The position numbers and the translations under genes were made by a program. The notes under the pieces are model-generated. The model searched no databases. It was given only the letters and a program-made list of their open reading frames with translations, and was not told where the DNA came from. Below are positions 47,021-59,464 of a stretch of 64,000 nucleotides of DNA, in pieces (the first letter of the stretch is position 1; every line of letters starts with the position of its first letter). Source of the DNA: Brachymonas denitrificans (GTDB taxonomy: Bacteria; Pseudomonadota; Gammaproteobacteria; Burkholderiales; Burkholderiaceae_C); NCBI RefSeq assembly GCF_907163135.1, contig NZ_CAJQUA010000001.1:1689001-1753000 (forward strand). Direction: 5' to 3'.

Positions 47021-47094
47021 GGCGTGGCAGTGTCGTGCAAAATGCGGCAAGCTGCGCGCACAAGGGCTTTCGCGCACACTCGCATACCAACAGG

Positions 47095-47571
47095 ATGATT
47101 GTAAAAACCTTGCGCTGGGCCGACGAGGCCGCCACTTCCGCCTTCGCCACGCGACTGGCGCAGCATTGGCTGCAGCACCCGGCCAGCGCCGATCTGGTGA
47201 TCCTGCTGCACGGCGACCTCGGCGCCGGCAAGACCACGCTGGTGCGCCACCTGCTGCGCGGCCTGGGCGTCACCGGCCGCATCAAGAGCCCGACCTATGC
47301 GGTGGTCGAACCCTATGTAACGCCCTGTGTGCAAGTGTGGCATTTTGATTTTTACCGCTTCAGCGACCCGCGGGAATGGGAAGATGCGGGGTTGCGCGAC
47401 ATCTTTGCCACGCCCGGGTTGAAACTGGTCGAATGGCCCGACAAGGCCGCCGGCATGCTGCCGCAGGCCGACTGGGTTCTGCGCCTGCAGACGCTGGGCG
47501 ACGATGTGCGCGAAGTTGTCATCGAGGCGCCAACCGCCGCTGGCGCCGCTCTCTTGCAGGAAGTTTCATGA
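47095..47571 (+). CDS. tsaE: tRNA threonylcarbamoyladenosine synthesis ATPase TsaE
   Basis: A 158-residue P-loop protein. 'LLHGDLGAGKTTLVRHLLRGLG' contains the Walker A loop (GDLGAGKTT), followed by 'IKSPTYAVVEPY' and 'HFDFYRFSDPREWEDAGLRD', and 'LVEWPDKA', all TsaE motifs. It cycles the TsaBD complex that makes the t6A base in tRNA. ATG 47095 (MIVKTL) lies three bases after CAGG. It overlaps the following amiC start (ATGA at 47568-47571). Confidence 0.94.
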   Translation: MIVKTLRWADEAATSAFATRLAQHWLQHPASADLVILLHGDLGAGKTTLVRHLLRGLGVTGRIKSPTYAVVEPYVTPCVQVWHFDFYRFSDPREWEDAGLRDIFATPGLKLVEWPDKAAGMLPQADWVLRLQTLGDDVREVVIEAPTAAGAALLQEVS

Positions 47572-48962
47572 TCCAACGCAGGCAGCTCGTCCAGATTACC
47601 GGCCTGGTGCTCGCAGGCGTGTCGCGCCTGGCCCAGGCCGCCAACCTGGTGGCCGTGCGCATCTGGCCCGCGCCCGAATACACGCGCATCACGCTCGAAT
47701 CCGACCAGCCGCTCAAGTACACGCAGAACCCGGTCCAGGATCCGCCCCGCCTGGCAGTGGACATCACCGGCCTGACACTGAACCAGACCTTGCGCGATCT
47801 GGTCAGCAAGGTGCCTGCCGACGATCCCAACGTGGCACGCATCCGCGTCGGCCAGTACACGCCCGAGATCGTGCGCATCGTGATCGACCTGAAGCAGCCG
47901 ATTTCGCCGCAGGTGTTCAGCCTGGCGCCGGTGGCCGCCTACAAGAACCGGCTGGTATTCGATCTCTACCCCAACCGCAAGCCGGTCGACACGCTGGAAC
48001 AGCTGATCACCGAGCGCAGCCGCGAGGAGAGGGTCGCGCAGGCCGCCCCCCCTGCGCCGCCGACACCCGCTGTCCCCCCCCCGCCTTCGTCGGGGCGCGA
48101 CGTGATTGCCGATTTCCTCGCCGGCCGCGGCCACCGTCAGGAACCGCCGCGCGTGGCCCAGGCCACCCCGCCGCGTCCGCGCCCTGCCGAACGCCCGGCG
48201 CCGGCACAGCCCCCCGCCCTGCGCACCGGGCGAAAGACCGACCGCCTGATCATCGTCGCGCTCGATCCCGGCCATGGTGGCGAAGACCCCGGTGCCATCG
48301 GCCCGAACGGTACACGCGAAAAGGATGTGGTGCTGCGCATCGCCCAGTTGCTGCGCGACCGCATCAACGGCAGCAGCGTCAACGGCAATCCGATGCGCGC
48401 CTTCCTCACGCGCGATGGCGACTATTTCGTGCCGCTGCATGTGCGCGTACAGAAGGCGCGCCGCGTGCAGGCCGACCTGTTCATCAGCATCCATGCCGAT
48501 GCCTTCATCACGCCGCAGGCCAATGGCTCCAGCGTGTTTGCCCTGAGCAGCCGCGGTGCCAGCAGCAGCGCCGCACGCTGGCTGGCCAACAAGGAAAACG
48601 AGGCCGACCTGGTCGGCGGCCTGAACGTGCGCAGCCGCGACACCCTGGTGCAGCATGCGCTGCTCGACATGAGCACCACCGCCCAGATCCGCGACAGCCT
48701 GACGCTGGGCAGCGCCATGCTGGGCGAGATCGGCAAGATCAACCGCCTGCACAAGCCACGCGTGGAACAGGCCGGCTTTGCGGTGCTCAAGGCGCCGGAC
48801 ATTCCGAGCGTGCTGGTCGAAACCGCCTTTGTCAGCAACCCCGGCGAGGAAGCCAAGCTGCGCAGCCCTGCCTACCAGCGCTCCATGGCCGATTCGCTGA
48901 TGCGCGGCATCCAGGGCTACTTCGCCCGCAATCCGCCGCTGGCCCGCAGCCGCGCGGTGTAA
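47568..48962 (+). CDS. amiC: N-acetylmuramoyl-L-alanine amidase (AmiC type)
   Basis: A 464-residue periplasmic amidase. The N-terminus has a Tat-like signal 'MIQRRQLVQITGLVLAG' ending near LAQAAN. An AMIN domain (about 30-130) targets the septum; a proline-rich linker follows (about 150-225, 'PAPPTPAVPPPPSSG'-like). The catalytic amidase_3 domain has 'IVALDPGHGGEDPGAIGPNG', 'DLFISIHADAFI' and 'VLVETAFVSNPGEEAKL', with zinc-binding His and Glu residues. It splits daughter cells by cleaving the peptide side chains of peptidoglycan. It is coupled to tsaE by a 4-bp overlap, a standard linkage in proteobacteria. Confidence 0.95.
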   Translation: MIQRRQLVQITGLVLAGVSRLAQAANLVAVRIWPAPEYTRITLESDQPLKYTQNPVQDPPRLAVDITGLTLNQTLRDLVSKVPADDPNVARIRVGQYTPEIVRIVIDLKQPISPQVFSLAPVAAYKNRLVFDLYPNRKPVDTLEQLITERSREERVAQAAPPAPPTPAVPPPPSSGRDVIADFLAGRGHRQEPPRVAQATPPRPRPAERPAPAQPPALRTGRKTDRLIIVALDPGHGGEDPGAIGPNGTREKDVVLRIAQLLRDRINGSSVNGNPMRAFLTRDGDYFVPLHVRVQKARRVQADLFISIHADAFITPQANGSSVFALSSRGASSSAARWLANKENEADLVGGLNVRSRDTLVQHALLDMSTTAQIRDSLTLGSAMLGEIGKINRLHKPRVEQAGFAVLKAPDIPSVLVETAFVSNPGEEAKLRSPAYQRSMADSLMRGIQGYFARNPPLARSRAV

Positions 48963-49022
48963 GATCGAGGCGCCTGCAACCCGGCGTTGGCGTTACCGGA
49001 TGCGAGCGCCGCAACCATCCCT

Positions 49023-49988
49023 TCATGGCGCCCACCACAGCCCGGCACTCCACAGCAAGGCAAACACCAGTTGCAGATGCGCGGTGCGCGCCAGCAACTG
49101 ATTGTGCCCGCGTGCCGGCGCCTGCCGGACGAAACGCCACATCAGCAGCGCAGCCAGCGGCAATGCCAGCAAGGCCAGCCAGGCTCCCTGCACATCCACC
49201 AGCGGCAACAGCAGAAAAGGCAGCACCAGCATGCCCACATACAGCCGGCGACTGCCCTGCAAGCCCAGGCGCACCGCCAGCGTGCGCTTGCCGGCGCGCG
49301 CGTCGCTGGCGGCATCGCGCGTGTTGTTCACCAGCATCACGGCCGAGGCAAACGCCCCCATCATGTGGCCCAGCATCCAGGCAGCACCGCTGAGCGTCCC
49401 GGTCTGGAGGAAATACGTGCCCAGCACGGCGGCCAGCCCGAAGAACACCCACACGAACACTTCGCCAAAGGCACTGTAGGCGATCGGCCAGGGCCCGGCG
49501 GTATACGCCCAGCCGCACAGCAACGCCACCAGCCCGAGCCAGACGATGGGCCAGCCCCCCACCGTGGCCAGCAGCACCCCGAACAGAAACGCCACCCCCA
49601 GCGCACCGAAACCGGCGCGCCGTACCTGCTCCGCACGCAGCCAGCCCATGGCCGTGGCGCGCTGCGGCCCGAGCCGGTCCGCGCCATCGGCCCCACGTTC
49701 GAAATCTCCCACGTCGTTGAGCAGATTGGTCCCGATCTGGATCAGCATGGCGGCCAGCAGGGTAAGCAGCGCCACGCCGGCCATCCAGCGCCCCCGCTCG
49801 CTCCAGGCCAGCGCACAGGCTGCCAGCACCGGGGCCACCGTCACTCCCAGGGTATGCGGGCGGGCAGCCAGTATCCAGGCGCGCCATGCCGGCGGCCGGG
49901 CACCGGACAATGCCTGTGCCGATGCCGGTGTCAGCGGCATGGAAGGGGAACCGGGCGAAGGAGAAGGAGTTCCAGAAGGAGGAGCCAT
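49023..49988 (-). CDS. menA: UbiA-family prenyltransferase, MenA-like
   Basis: A 321-residue protein with about eight hydrophobic segments. 'WILAARPHTLGVTVAPVLAA' and the first Asp-rich motif 'LNDVGDFERGADGADRLGP' are like 1,4-dihydroxy-2-naphthoate polyprenyltransferase; the second motif is 'NNTRDAASDARAGKRTLAVRLG'-type (NNTRDAASDARAGKRTLAV). It would attach a polyprenyl chain to an aromatic acid in the membrane. The start is either ATG 49988 or 49940; the first is given, although the first 20 residues are low complexity. MenA is unexpected if the organism only makes ubiquinone, so the exact acceptor is uncertain. Confidence 0.75.
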   Translation of the reverse strand: MAPPSGTPSPSPGSPSMPLTPASAQALSGARPPAWRAWILAARPHTLGVTVAPVLAACALAWSERGRWMAGVALLTLLAAMLIQIGTNLLNDVGDFERGADGADRLGPQRATAMGWLRAEQVRRAGFGALGVAFLFGVLLATVGGWPIVWLGLVALLCGWAYTAGPWPIAYSAFGEVFVWVFFGLAAVLGTYFLQTGTLSGAAWMLGHMMGAFASAVMLVNNTRDAASDARAGKRTLAVRLGLQGSRRLYVGMLVLPFLLLPLVDVQGAWLALLALPLAALLMWRFVRQAPARGHNQLLARTAHLQLVFALLWSAGLWWAP

Positions 49989-50032
49989 AGGCCCATTGTA
50001 GGGAAGCTTGCTCCGCCTTCGTTCAACCCGGC

Positions 50033-51388
50033 TCAGCGCATGGCAAACAGCTCCTGATGGAAATTGGCATCCTGCAGCCCTCTGGCGCCCAGATCGGCCC
50101 GCAGGGCCTGACCAAAGCCCGCCGGCCCGCAAAACCAGAAGCTGGCCTGCTGCCATTGCGGCACGGCGGCACAGATGCGCTCGGCGTTGAGCCAGCCATC
50201 GCGCGCATCCACCAGCACATGCAGTTTCACGCCGGCAGCCTGCGCATCGGCCTGAAGCAGGGCAATCGCGTCCTCATCGTAATCCGCCGTGGTATGGAAC
50301 AGGTCGATCGTCACCGGCCGCTCCCCGCGGTCACGCGCCAGCTGTTGCATGCGGGCAATGAATGGCGTGATGCCGATGCCTGCACCAATCCATATCTGGC
50401 GCGGCTTGTCGTCATCAAAAGTGAAGCAGCCATACGGCCCCTCCACCGTCACGGCATCCCCCTCGTGCAGCACCTGATGCAGCTGCGCCGTGTGATCGCC
50501 CAGTGCCTTGGTCACGAACACGATGGTCTGCTGCGCAGGATCCCAGGAAGAAGCGATGGTATAGGGATGGGCCGCGTCATGCGCTCCCTGCACGAAGGCA
50601 AACTGGCCGGCTGCATGCCCTTTCCAGCCCGGCTGCAGGCGAACATGGGTGCGCAGCACACGCAGCGGCTCGAAATAGCGCAGGGATTCGATGGTGCCAT
50701 GCACCTTGCGCCCCGCACCCACGCGGCCCAGCAGCACCAGCACCGCAGAGACCACGCCAGCCACCAGCAGTACCGCCATGGCCCAGCCGACCGGCTGCGA
50801 CCAGTAGTCATACTTGAGCAGCACGAACGTATGCCATGCCAGCACCAGATACGCAACGGCCAGCCACTTGTGCGTGCGTACAAACCAGTGATACGGAAAG
50901 CGCTTCACGAGGGCCAGCACCATCAGCACCAGCGCGGCATAGAAGGCCCACTCGCCCAGCGACTCGGCCAGCCCGCGTTGCGAGCGCAGCCATTGCTCCA
51001 GCGTCAGGATCTGATCCGGGCCGCCACGGTACTGCTGCCCGCCGCCGCTGCGCACCGGCCGCTCCAGCCAGCCCCAGCCCACCATCCACTTGGTGCCCTG
51101 CGCCCACCACCAGTGCAGCACGCTGGTCACCAGCGCCGTGATACCCAGCCACTTGTGCAAGCGGTACATCTTGTCGAGTCCGTCCAGCGGACGCTCCAGC
51201 CAACGGGGGCGGATCGCCAGCACCATGGACAGGCTCATGGCGCCAAAGGCGATCACGCCGCTGTACTGCATGAACACGGTACGGAAAGGAAAGTACCCCC
51301 ACGGTTCGGGAAACAGCGTGTCTGCCATCAGCCACAAGCCGGTCAGCAGCACCAGGCTGCCCCACAACGCCATGCTTATCCGTTTCAT
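50033..51388 (-). CDS. Ferric-reductase-like transmembrane flavoprotein
   Basis: A 451-residue protein. The N-terminal part (about 1-220) has about six hydrophobic segments and histidines in 'DKMYRLHKWLGITALVTSVLHWWW' (MYRLHKWLGITAL and SVLHWWWAQG) and 'VRTHKWLAVAYLVLAWHTF' (THKWLAVAYLVLAWHTF), the heme-binding pattern of ferric reductases. The C-terminal half is an FAD/NAD(P)-binding reductase with 'HPYTIASSWDP', 'VEGPYGCFTFDD', 'WIGAGIGITPFIARMQQL' and 'FWFCGPAGFGQAL'. It probably moves electrons from NAD(P)H across the membrane to iron or another acceptor. ATG 51388 is chosen over ATG 51397, because AAAGG lies nine bases before 51388 but directly at 51397. Confidence 0.85.
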   Translation of the reverse strand: MKRISMALWGSLVLLTGLWLMADTLFPEPWGYFPFRTVFMQYSGVIAFGAMSLSMVLAIRPRWLERPLDGLDKMYRLHKWLGITALVTSVLHWWWAQGTKWMVGWGWLERPVRSGGGQQYRGGPDQILTLEQWLRSQRGLAESLGEWAFYAALVLMVLALVKRFPYHWFVRTHKWLAVAYLVLAWHTFVLLKYDYWSQPVGWAMAVLLVAGVVSAVLVLLGRVGAGRKVHGTIESLRYFEPLRVLRTHVRLQPGWKGHAAGQFAFVQGAHDAAHPYTIASSWDPAQQTIVFVTKALGDHTAQLHQVLHEGDAVTVEGPYGCFTFDDDKPRQIWIGAGIGITPFIARMQQLARDRGERPVTIDLFHTTADYDEDAIALLQADAQAAGVKLHVLVDARDGWLNAERICAAVPQWQQASFWFCGPAGFGQALRADLGARGLQDANFHQELFAMR

Positions 51389-51537
51389 TGCATGCATCCT
51401 TTTGTCTATGTTCTTGACTCTTCCAGTTTAGCCAAGCAGCATGAAGAGTTGCTGAAAAGCCTGATCGCGGGCCCATGGATTGGCAAAATACGGCTCTCGT
51501 GCTAAAACACGAACCATATATAAAATCAGGAGTTGCA

Positions 51538-52155
51538 ATGACTAGCTGCAAACCTGCTTCACCTTTGTCAACGGCGGCGGCCAACGCTTTCCCCCGACGC
51601 GCCATGCTCCGTGGCAGCCTGGCGCTGCTTGCGGGCGCCAGTCTGCTGGCCGGCTGCGGTTCGGCGCCGCGCAGCACCCGCACCAGCCAGCGCCGCCGAA
51701 CCGGAACTGGCGGCACGGGCGCGCTGCGCACCAGCACGCCGGAACTGGCGGTGGTCAACCCGGTGCAGATTGACGCCACCCTGCGCGAAGAGGCCGTGGC
51801 CCGCGCCATGCTGGCCGTGAACGTGCCTTACAGCTACGGGGGCAACACGCTCGAAGGCGGTTTCGACTGCAGCGGCCTGGTGCAGTACGTCTTCAGCGGC
51901 TTTGCCGGCCGCGCCCTGCCGCGCAGCACGGCCCAATGGGCACGCGCCAGCCTGCCGCGCGACGTCGGCCAGCTGCAGCGCGGCGACCTGGTGTTCTTCA
52001 ATACGTCGGGAGCCTCGTTCTCGCACATGGGCATCTACATCGGCAACCGCCAGTTCATCCATGCCCCCTCCAGCGGCGGCGTGGTGCGCACCGACCGCAT
52101 CGACAGCAGCTACTTTGCCCCGCGCTTCGATGGCGGGCGTACCGTTTTCCTGTAG
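51538..52155 (+). CDS. NlpC/P60 (C40) peptidase, predicted lipoprotein
   Basis: A 205-residue protein. A twin-arginine '[20 protein letters not shown]' precedes the lipobox LAGC (about residues 37-40), so it is probably exported, possibly by Tat, and lipid-anchored. The catalytic domain (about 95-200) has the Cys in '[16 protein letters not shown]', the His in '[16 protein letters not shown]' and '[13 protein letters not shown]'. It cleaves peptide cross-bridges of peptidoglycan, as Spr/MepS do. ATG 51538 has CAGGAGTTGCA before it. The gene ends 182 bp before groES. Confidence 0.9.
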   Translation: MTSCKPASPLSTAAANAFPRRAMLRGSLALLAGASLLAGCGSAPRSTRTSQRRRTGTGGTGALRTSTPELAVVNPVQIDATLREEAVARAMLAVNVPYSYGGNTLEGGFDCSGLVQYVFSGFAGRALPRSTAQWARASLPRDVGQLQRGDLVFFNTSGASFSHMGIYIGNRQFIHAPSSGGVVRTDRIDSSYFAPRFDGGRTVFL

Positions 52156-52197
52156 GGCCGGCAGGGGCTGGCAAACACGAATTTGTAACAGCCCCCC

Positions 52198-52225
52198 TTG
52201 AAACCCGCGCCAACACCCTTATCAT
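52198..52225 (+). promoter_or_regulatory. groES: groESL promoter with sigma-70 and sigma-32 features
   Basis: TTGAAA (52198-52203) and TATCAT (52220-52225), 16 bp apart, form a sigma-70 promoter. The same stretch reads CCCCCCTTGAAA followed by CCCTTATCAT, which resembles the E. coli groE sigma-32 promoter (CCCCCTTGAA ... CCCCAT). The start would fall at or in the CIRCE element. Confidence 0.65.
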
Positions 52226-52251
52226 TAGCACTCGTCGCGGTCGAGTGCTAA
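52225..52251. promoter_or_regulatory. CIRCE element (HrcA operator)
   Basis: TTAGCACTC (52225-52233), nine bases, then GAGTGCTAA (52243-52251): an exact match to the CIRCE consensus. HrcA binds here and represses groESL until stress. It is 86 bp before groES. Confidence 0.97.
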
Positions 52252-52337
52252 CAGCCCGACGCGCACGGGCGCCAGCGCTCTTGCCTGGCACCTCCGATTA
52301 TTTTGCGCTTATCCGTTTTATCTTCCAAGGAGATTCC

Positions 52338-52628
52338 ATGAACCTGCGTCCCCTGCACGATCGCGTGATCGTCAAGCGTCTGGAAAACGAAACCAAGACT
52401 GCCTCCGGCATCGTGATTCCCGATGCAGCCACCGAGAAGCCCGACCAGGGCGAAGTGCTGGCTGTCGGTCCCGGCAAACGCAACGACAAGGGCGAGCAAA
52501 TGGCCCTGAACGTGAAAGTGGGCGACCGCGTGCTGTTCGGCAAGTACAGCGGCCAGTCCGTCAAGGTCAACGGCGAAGAACTGCTGGTGATGAAGGAAGA
52601 CGACCTGTTCGCCGTGGTCGAGCAGTAA
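52338..52628 (+). CDS. groES: Co-chaperonin GroES
   Basis: A 96-residue GroES, full length. It begins '[20 protein letters not shown]' and has the mobile loop '[21 protein letters not shown]' in the expected place ([15 protein letters not shown]) and the end '[17 protein letters not shown]'. It caps the GroEL chamber in ATP-dependent protein folding. ATG 52338 follows AAGGAG. groEL starts 49 bp later; the pair is behind CIRCE and a sigma-32-like promoter. Confidence 0.98.
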   Translation: MNLRPLHDRVIVKRLENETKTASGIVIPDAATEKPDQGEVLAVGPGKRNDKGEQMALNVKVGDRVLFGKYSGQSVKVNGEELLVMKEDDLFAVVEQ

Positions 52629-52674
52629 TCCCCTTCCCCCGCACAACGCAACACTGAATATCTGGAGATTTTGA

Positions 52675-54315
<1,641 letters not shown>

Positions 54316-54367
54316 TCAGCCGCACAGGCTCGGGCAAGGTCTTGCGCCTTGCCCTCCCTGTCAAACG

Positions 54368-54400
54368 AAACCCGCAGAGCGCAAGCCCTGCGGGTTTTTT
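54368..54400 (+). terminator. Terminator after groEL
   Basis: AAACCCGCAG (54368-54377) pairs with CTGCGGGTTT (54388-54397) around a ten-base loop and runs into T's to 54400. It also faces padR on the minus strand. Confidence 0.9.
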
Positions 54401-54426
54401 GTTGGCCGTTTCACGGCGTGTGGCTG

Positions 54427-54978
54427 CTACCCGGCGCTTTCCGGCACAGGGCGGGCCAGCACCTCCAGCGCATCCGTGAGCAAATCCACCCACTGGCTTT
54501 CATAGCGGATCCCGCCTCGCAGCACCACATGCTGCAGCGCGGCGCCACGCTCTGCCGGCGCCCCACCCGGAAAGTCCCGCGCTTCGATCTCCCGGTACTG
54601 CGCCAGCTTGTCCTGATGCAGGGCCAGATGCCGGCGGATTTCGTCTTCCAGCCCGGTCGGGCCCACAATGGCTTCGGCACGCAGGCGCACCAGCAGGGCA
54701 TCGCGCAGCACCGTGGGCTCCTCGGGCAGCCTCAGCCAGTCCCGCAGGGCCTCGCGGCCGGCCGGCAGGATGCGGTAGGCGCGCTTGCGCCCGCGCGTCG
54801 GCTCCTCGGGCAGGGATTCGATCCAGCCGGCCTCTTCCAGCCGCGCCAGTTCCCGGTAGATCTGCTGATGGGATGCGTGCCAGAAATGACCGATGGAACG
54901 GTCGAAACGCGAAGCCAGATCCGACCCCGATGCGGGCCGTTCCAGCAAGGCCGTGAGCAATGCGTGTGGAAGCGACAT
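54427..54978 (-). CDS. PadR-family transcriptional regulator
   Basis: A 183-residue PadR protein. The N-terminal winged helix has 'LPHALLTALLERPASGSDLASRF', 'FWHASHQQIYRELARLEEAGWI' (WHASHQQIYRELARLEEAGW) and 'GRKRAYRILPAGREALRDWL'; a C-terminal helical part has 'HLALHQDKLAQYREIEARDF'. Related regulators control phenolic acid or fatty acid genes. It is divergent from the reductase-isomerase fusion, with 105 bp between starts, where a perfect palindrome lies (55028-55047). I start it at ATG 54978; the frame stays open upstream but only in the antisense of the fusion gene. Confidence 0.9.
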   Translation of the reverse strand: MSLPHALLTALLERPASGSDLASRFDRSIGHFWHASHQQIYRELARLEEAGWIESLPEEPTRGRKRAYRILPAGREALRDWLRLPEEPTVLRDALLVRLRAEAIVGPTGLEDEIRRHLALHQDKLAQYREIEARDFPGGAPAERGAALQHVVLRGGIRYESQWVDLLTDALEVLARPVPESAG

Positions 54979-55027
54979 GGGGCCCAGTGTACCGCCGCGC
55001 CCTCCTCGGGATAACCCGATGCATTCT

Positions 55028-55047
55028 TTATGCAACCAGTTGCATAA
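55028..55047. promoter_or_regulatory. Perfect palindrome between padR and the fusion gene
   Basis: TTATGCAAC (55028-55036), CA, then GTTGCATAA (55039-55047): two exact 9-bp arms. It is the only strong dyad in the 105-bp divergent gap, so the PadR protein is the natural binding candidate, for control of itself and of the downstream gene. Confidence 0.75.
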
Positions 55048-58311
<3,264 letters not shown>

Positions 58312-58332
58312 GCCTGACGCTGGCGGGGCGCT

Positions 58333-59193
58333 TCAGCGCGGCATCATCACGACGATGGCGCCCAGCGCCAGCAGTACGCCCAGCAGGTTCAGCTTGCTGA
58401 GCGGCTCGCGAAAGGCCATGGCCCCCACCAGCGTGCCCAGCACGATCACGCCCATGTTCATCGCCGAGAACACCAGCGCCGGATTGCCCGGCAGGCTCTG
58501 GTGCGCGCGGATGTAGGTGTAGATGTTGGCGAAATTGAGTGCGCCCAGCAGAATGCCGGTCAGCAGGTGCCCCAGGCCCCAGCGCGTCTTGTTCGCTGCC
58601 AGGTACAGCAGCATCAGCACGCCGGCCAGTACAAAGGCCGCCAGCAGTCCACCCGAGAAGGCCGCGCCCGCCTTGGCCATCTGCTTGAACAGCACGTCGA
58701 TCACGCCATAGCCGAACAGCACCACCAACGGCCACAACCAGGTGCCGCCCTTGCCCGCCCCGCCTTTGGAGGGCTTCCACAGCAGACACAGGAGCGCCGC
58801 AAACGCCAGCCCCACGCCCAGCATTTTCTGTTCGGTGAGCTGCTCGCCAAAGATGAGAAAGGCCGACAGCAGCGGAATGATGAGCGACAGGCGCTGCGCC
58901 GCATCGGTCCGCACGATGCCCGCGGCATGCACCGACCTGGCCAGCGCCAGGAAAATCGTCGGCAGCAGCACACCGAGCGCCAGAAAGATCCCCACCGGCT
59001 GGCCCGGACTCATCAGCTTGCCCAGATCCGGCCTGAGCAGCACGACGCAGAGCGTGGACGCCACCACATAGTTCATGAAGATGGCCTGGCGTGCATCCAG
59101 CCCCCTGCTGCGCCCGGCCTTCAGCAAGACCCCCACGGACACGCTGCACACCACGCTCGTGCCCAGAAACATCAATCCAGTTGCCAGTGACAT
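58333..59193 (-). CDS. EamA/DMT-family transporter
   Basis: A 286-residue inner-membrane protein with about ten hydrophobic segments in two EamA repeats ('FLGTSVVCSVSVGVLLKAG' at the start; 'NLLGVLLALGAIVVMMPR' at the end). The family exports or imports small metabolites such as amino acids; the substrate is not known. It is convergent with the fusion gene (21 bp) and preceded by a strong hairpin (59217-59244) in its leader region. Confidence 0.82.
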   Translation of the reverse strand: MSLATGLMFLGTSVVCSVSVGVLLKAGRSRGLDARQAIFMNYVVASTLCVVLLRPDLGKLMSPGQPVGIFLALGVLLPTIFLALARSVHAAGIVRTDAAQRLSLIIPLLSAFLIFGEQLTEQKMLGVGLAFAALLCLLWKPSKGGAGKGGTWLWPLVVLFGYGVIDVLFKQMAKAGAAFSGGLLAAFVLAGVLMLLYLAANKTRWGLGHLLTGILLGALNFANIYTYIRAHQSLPGNPALVFSAMNMGVIVLGTLVGAMAFREPLSKLNLLGVLLALGAIVVMMPR

Positions 59194-59216
59194 GGAAATC
59201 CCCCGAAATCATCTGC

Positions 59217-59244
59217 CGCGCATCCGGGGCATTCCGGATGCGCG
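59217..59244. repeat. 11-bp inverted repeat upstream of EamA gene
   Basis: CGCGCATCCGG (59217-59227) and CCGGATGCGCG (59234-59244) around GGCATT. It is 24 bp before the EamA start on the minus strand. It lacks a T-run, so a leader hairpin or operator is more likely than a terminator. The rest of the 59194-59464 gap holds only the terminator at 59365-59403. Confidence 0.7.
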
Positions 59245-59364
59245 ACGCCTGCCCGGCATTATCAAAACAACCTGCCCCGAAACCGCCTTTCTGACGAAAA
59301 AATCGTTTTTCAGCGCCATTTGCGCGTTGCCGGTAAATGCCGCGTGTTGAGCAGCTGTTGAGCC

Positions 59365-59403
59365 AAAAATAAAGGCAGATGCGCACAACGTGCCGCATCT
59401 GCC
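59365..59403 (-). terminator. Terminator of the first acetyl-CoA hydrolase gene
   Basis: On the minus strand GGCAGATGCG (59403-59394) pairs with CGCATCTGCC (59383-59374) and is followed by TTTATTTTT. Loop of ten bases. It lies about 60 bp after the stop. Confidence 0.88.
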
Positions 59404-59464
59404 TGCATCTTTGCTGCGCCGCCAGGTGACCGGAATCAAGCAGGCGGTGTCCTGCGGGCCCCGA

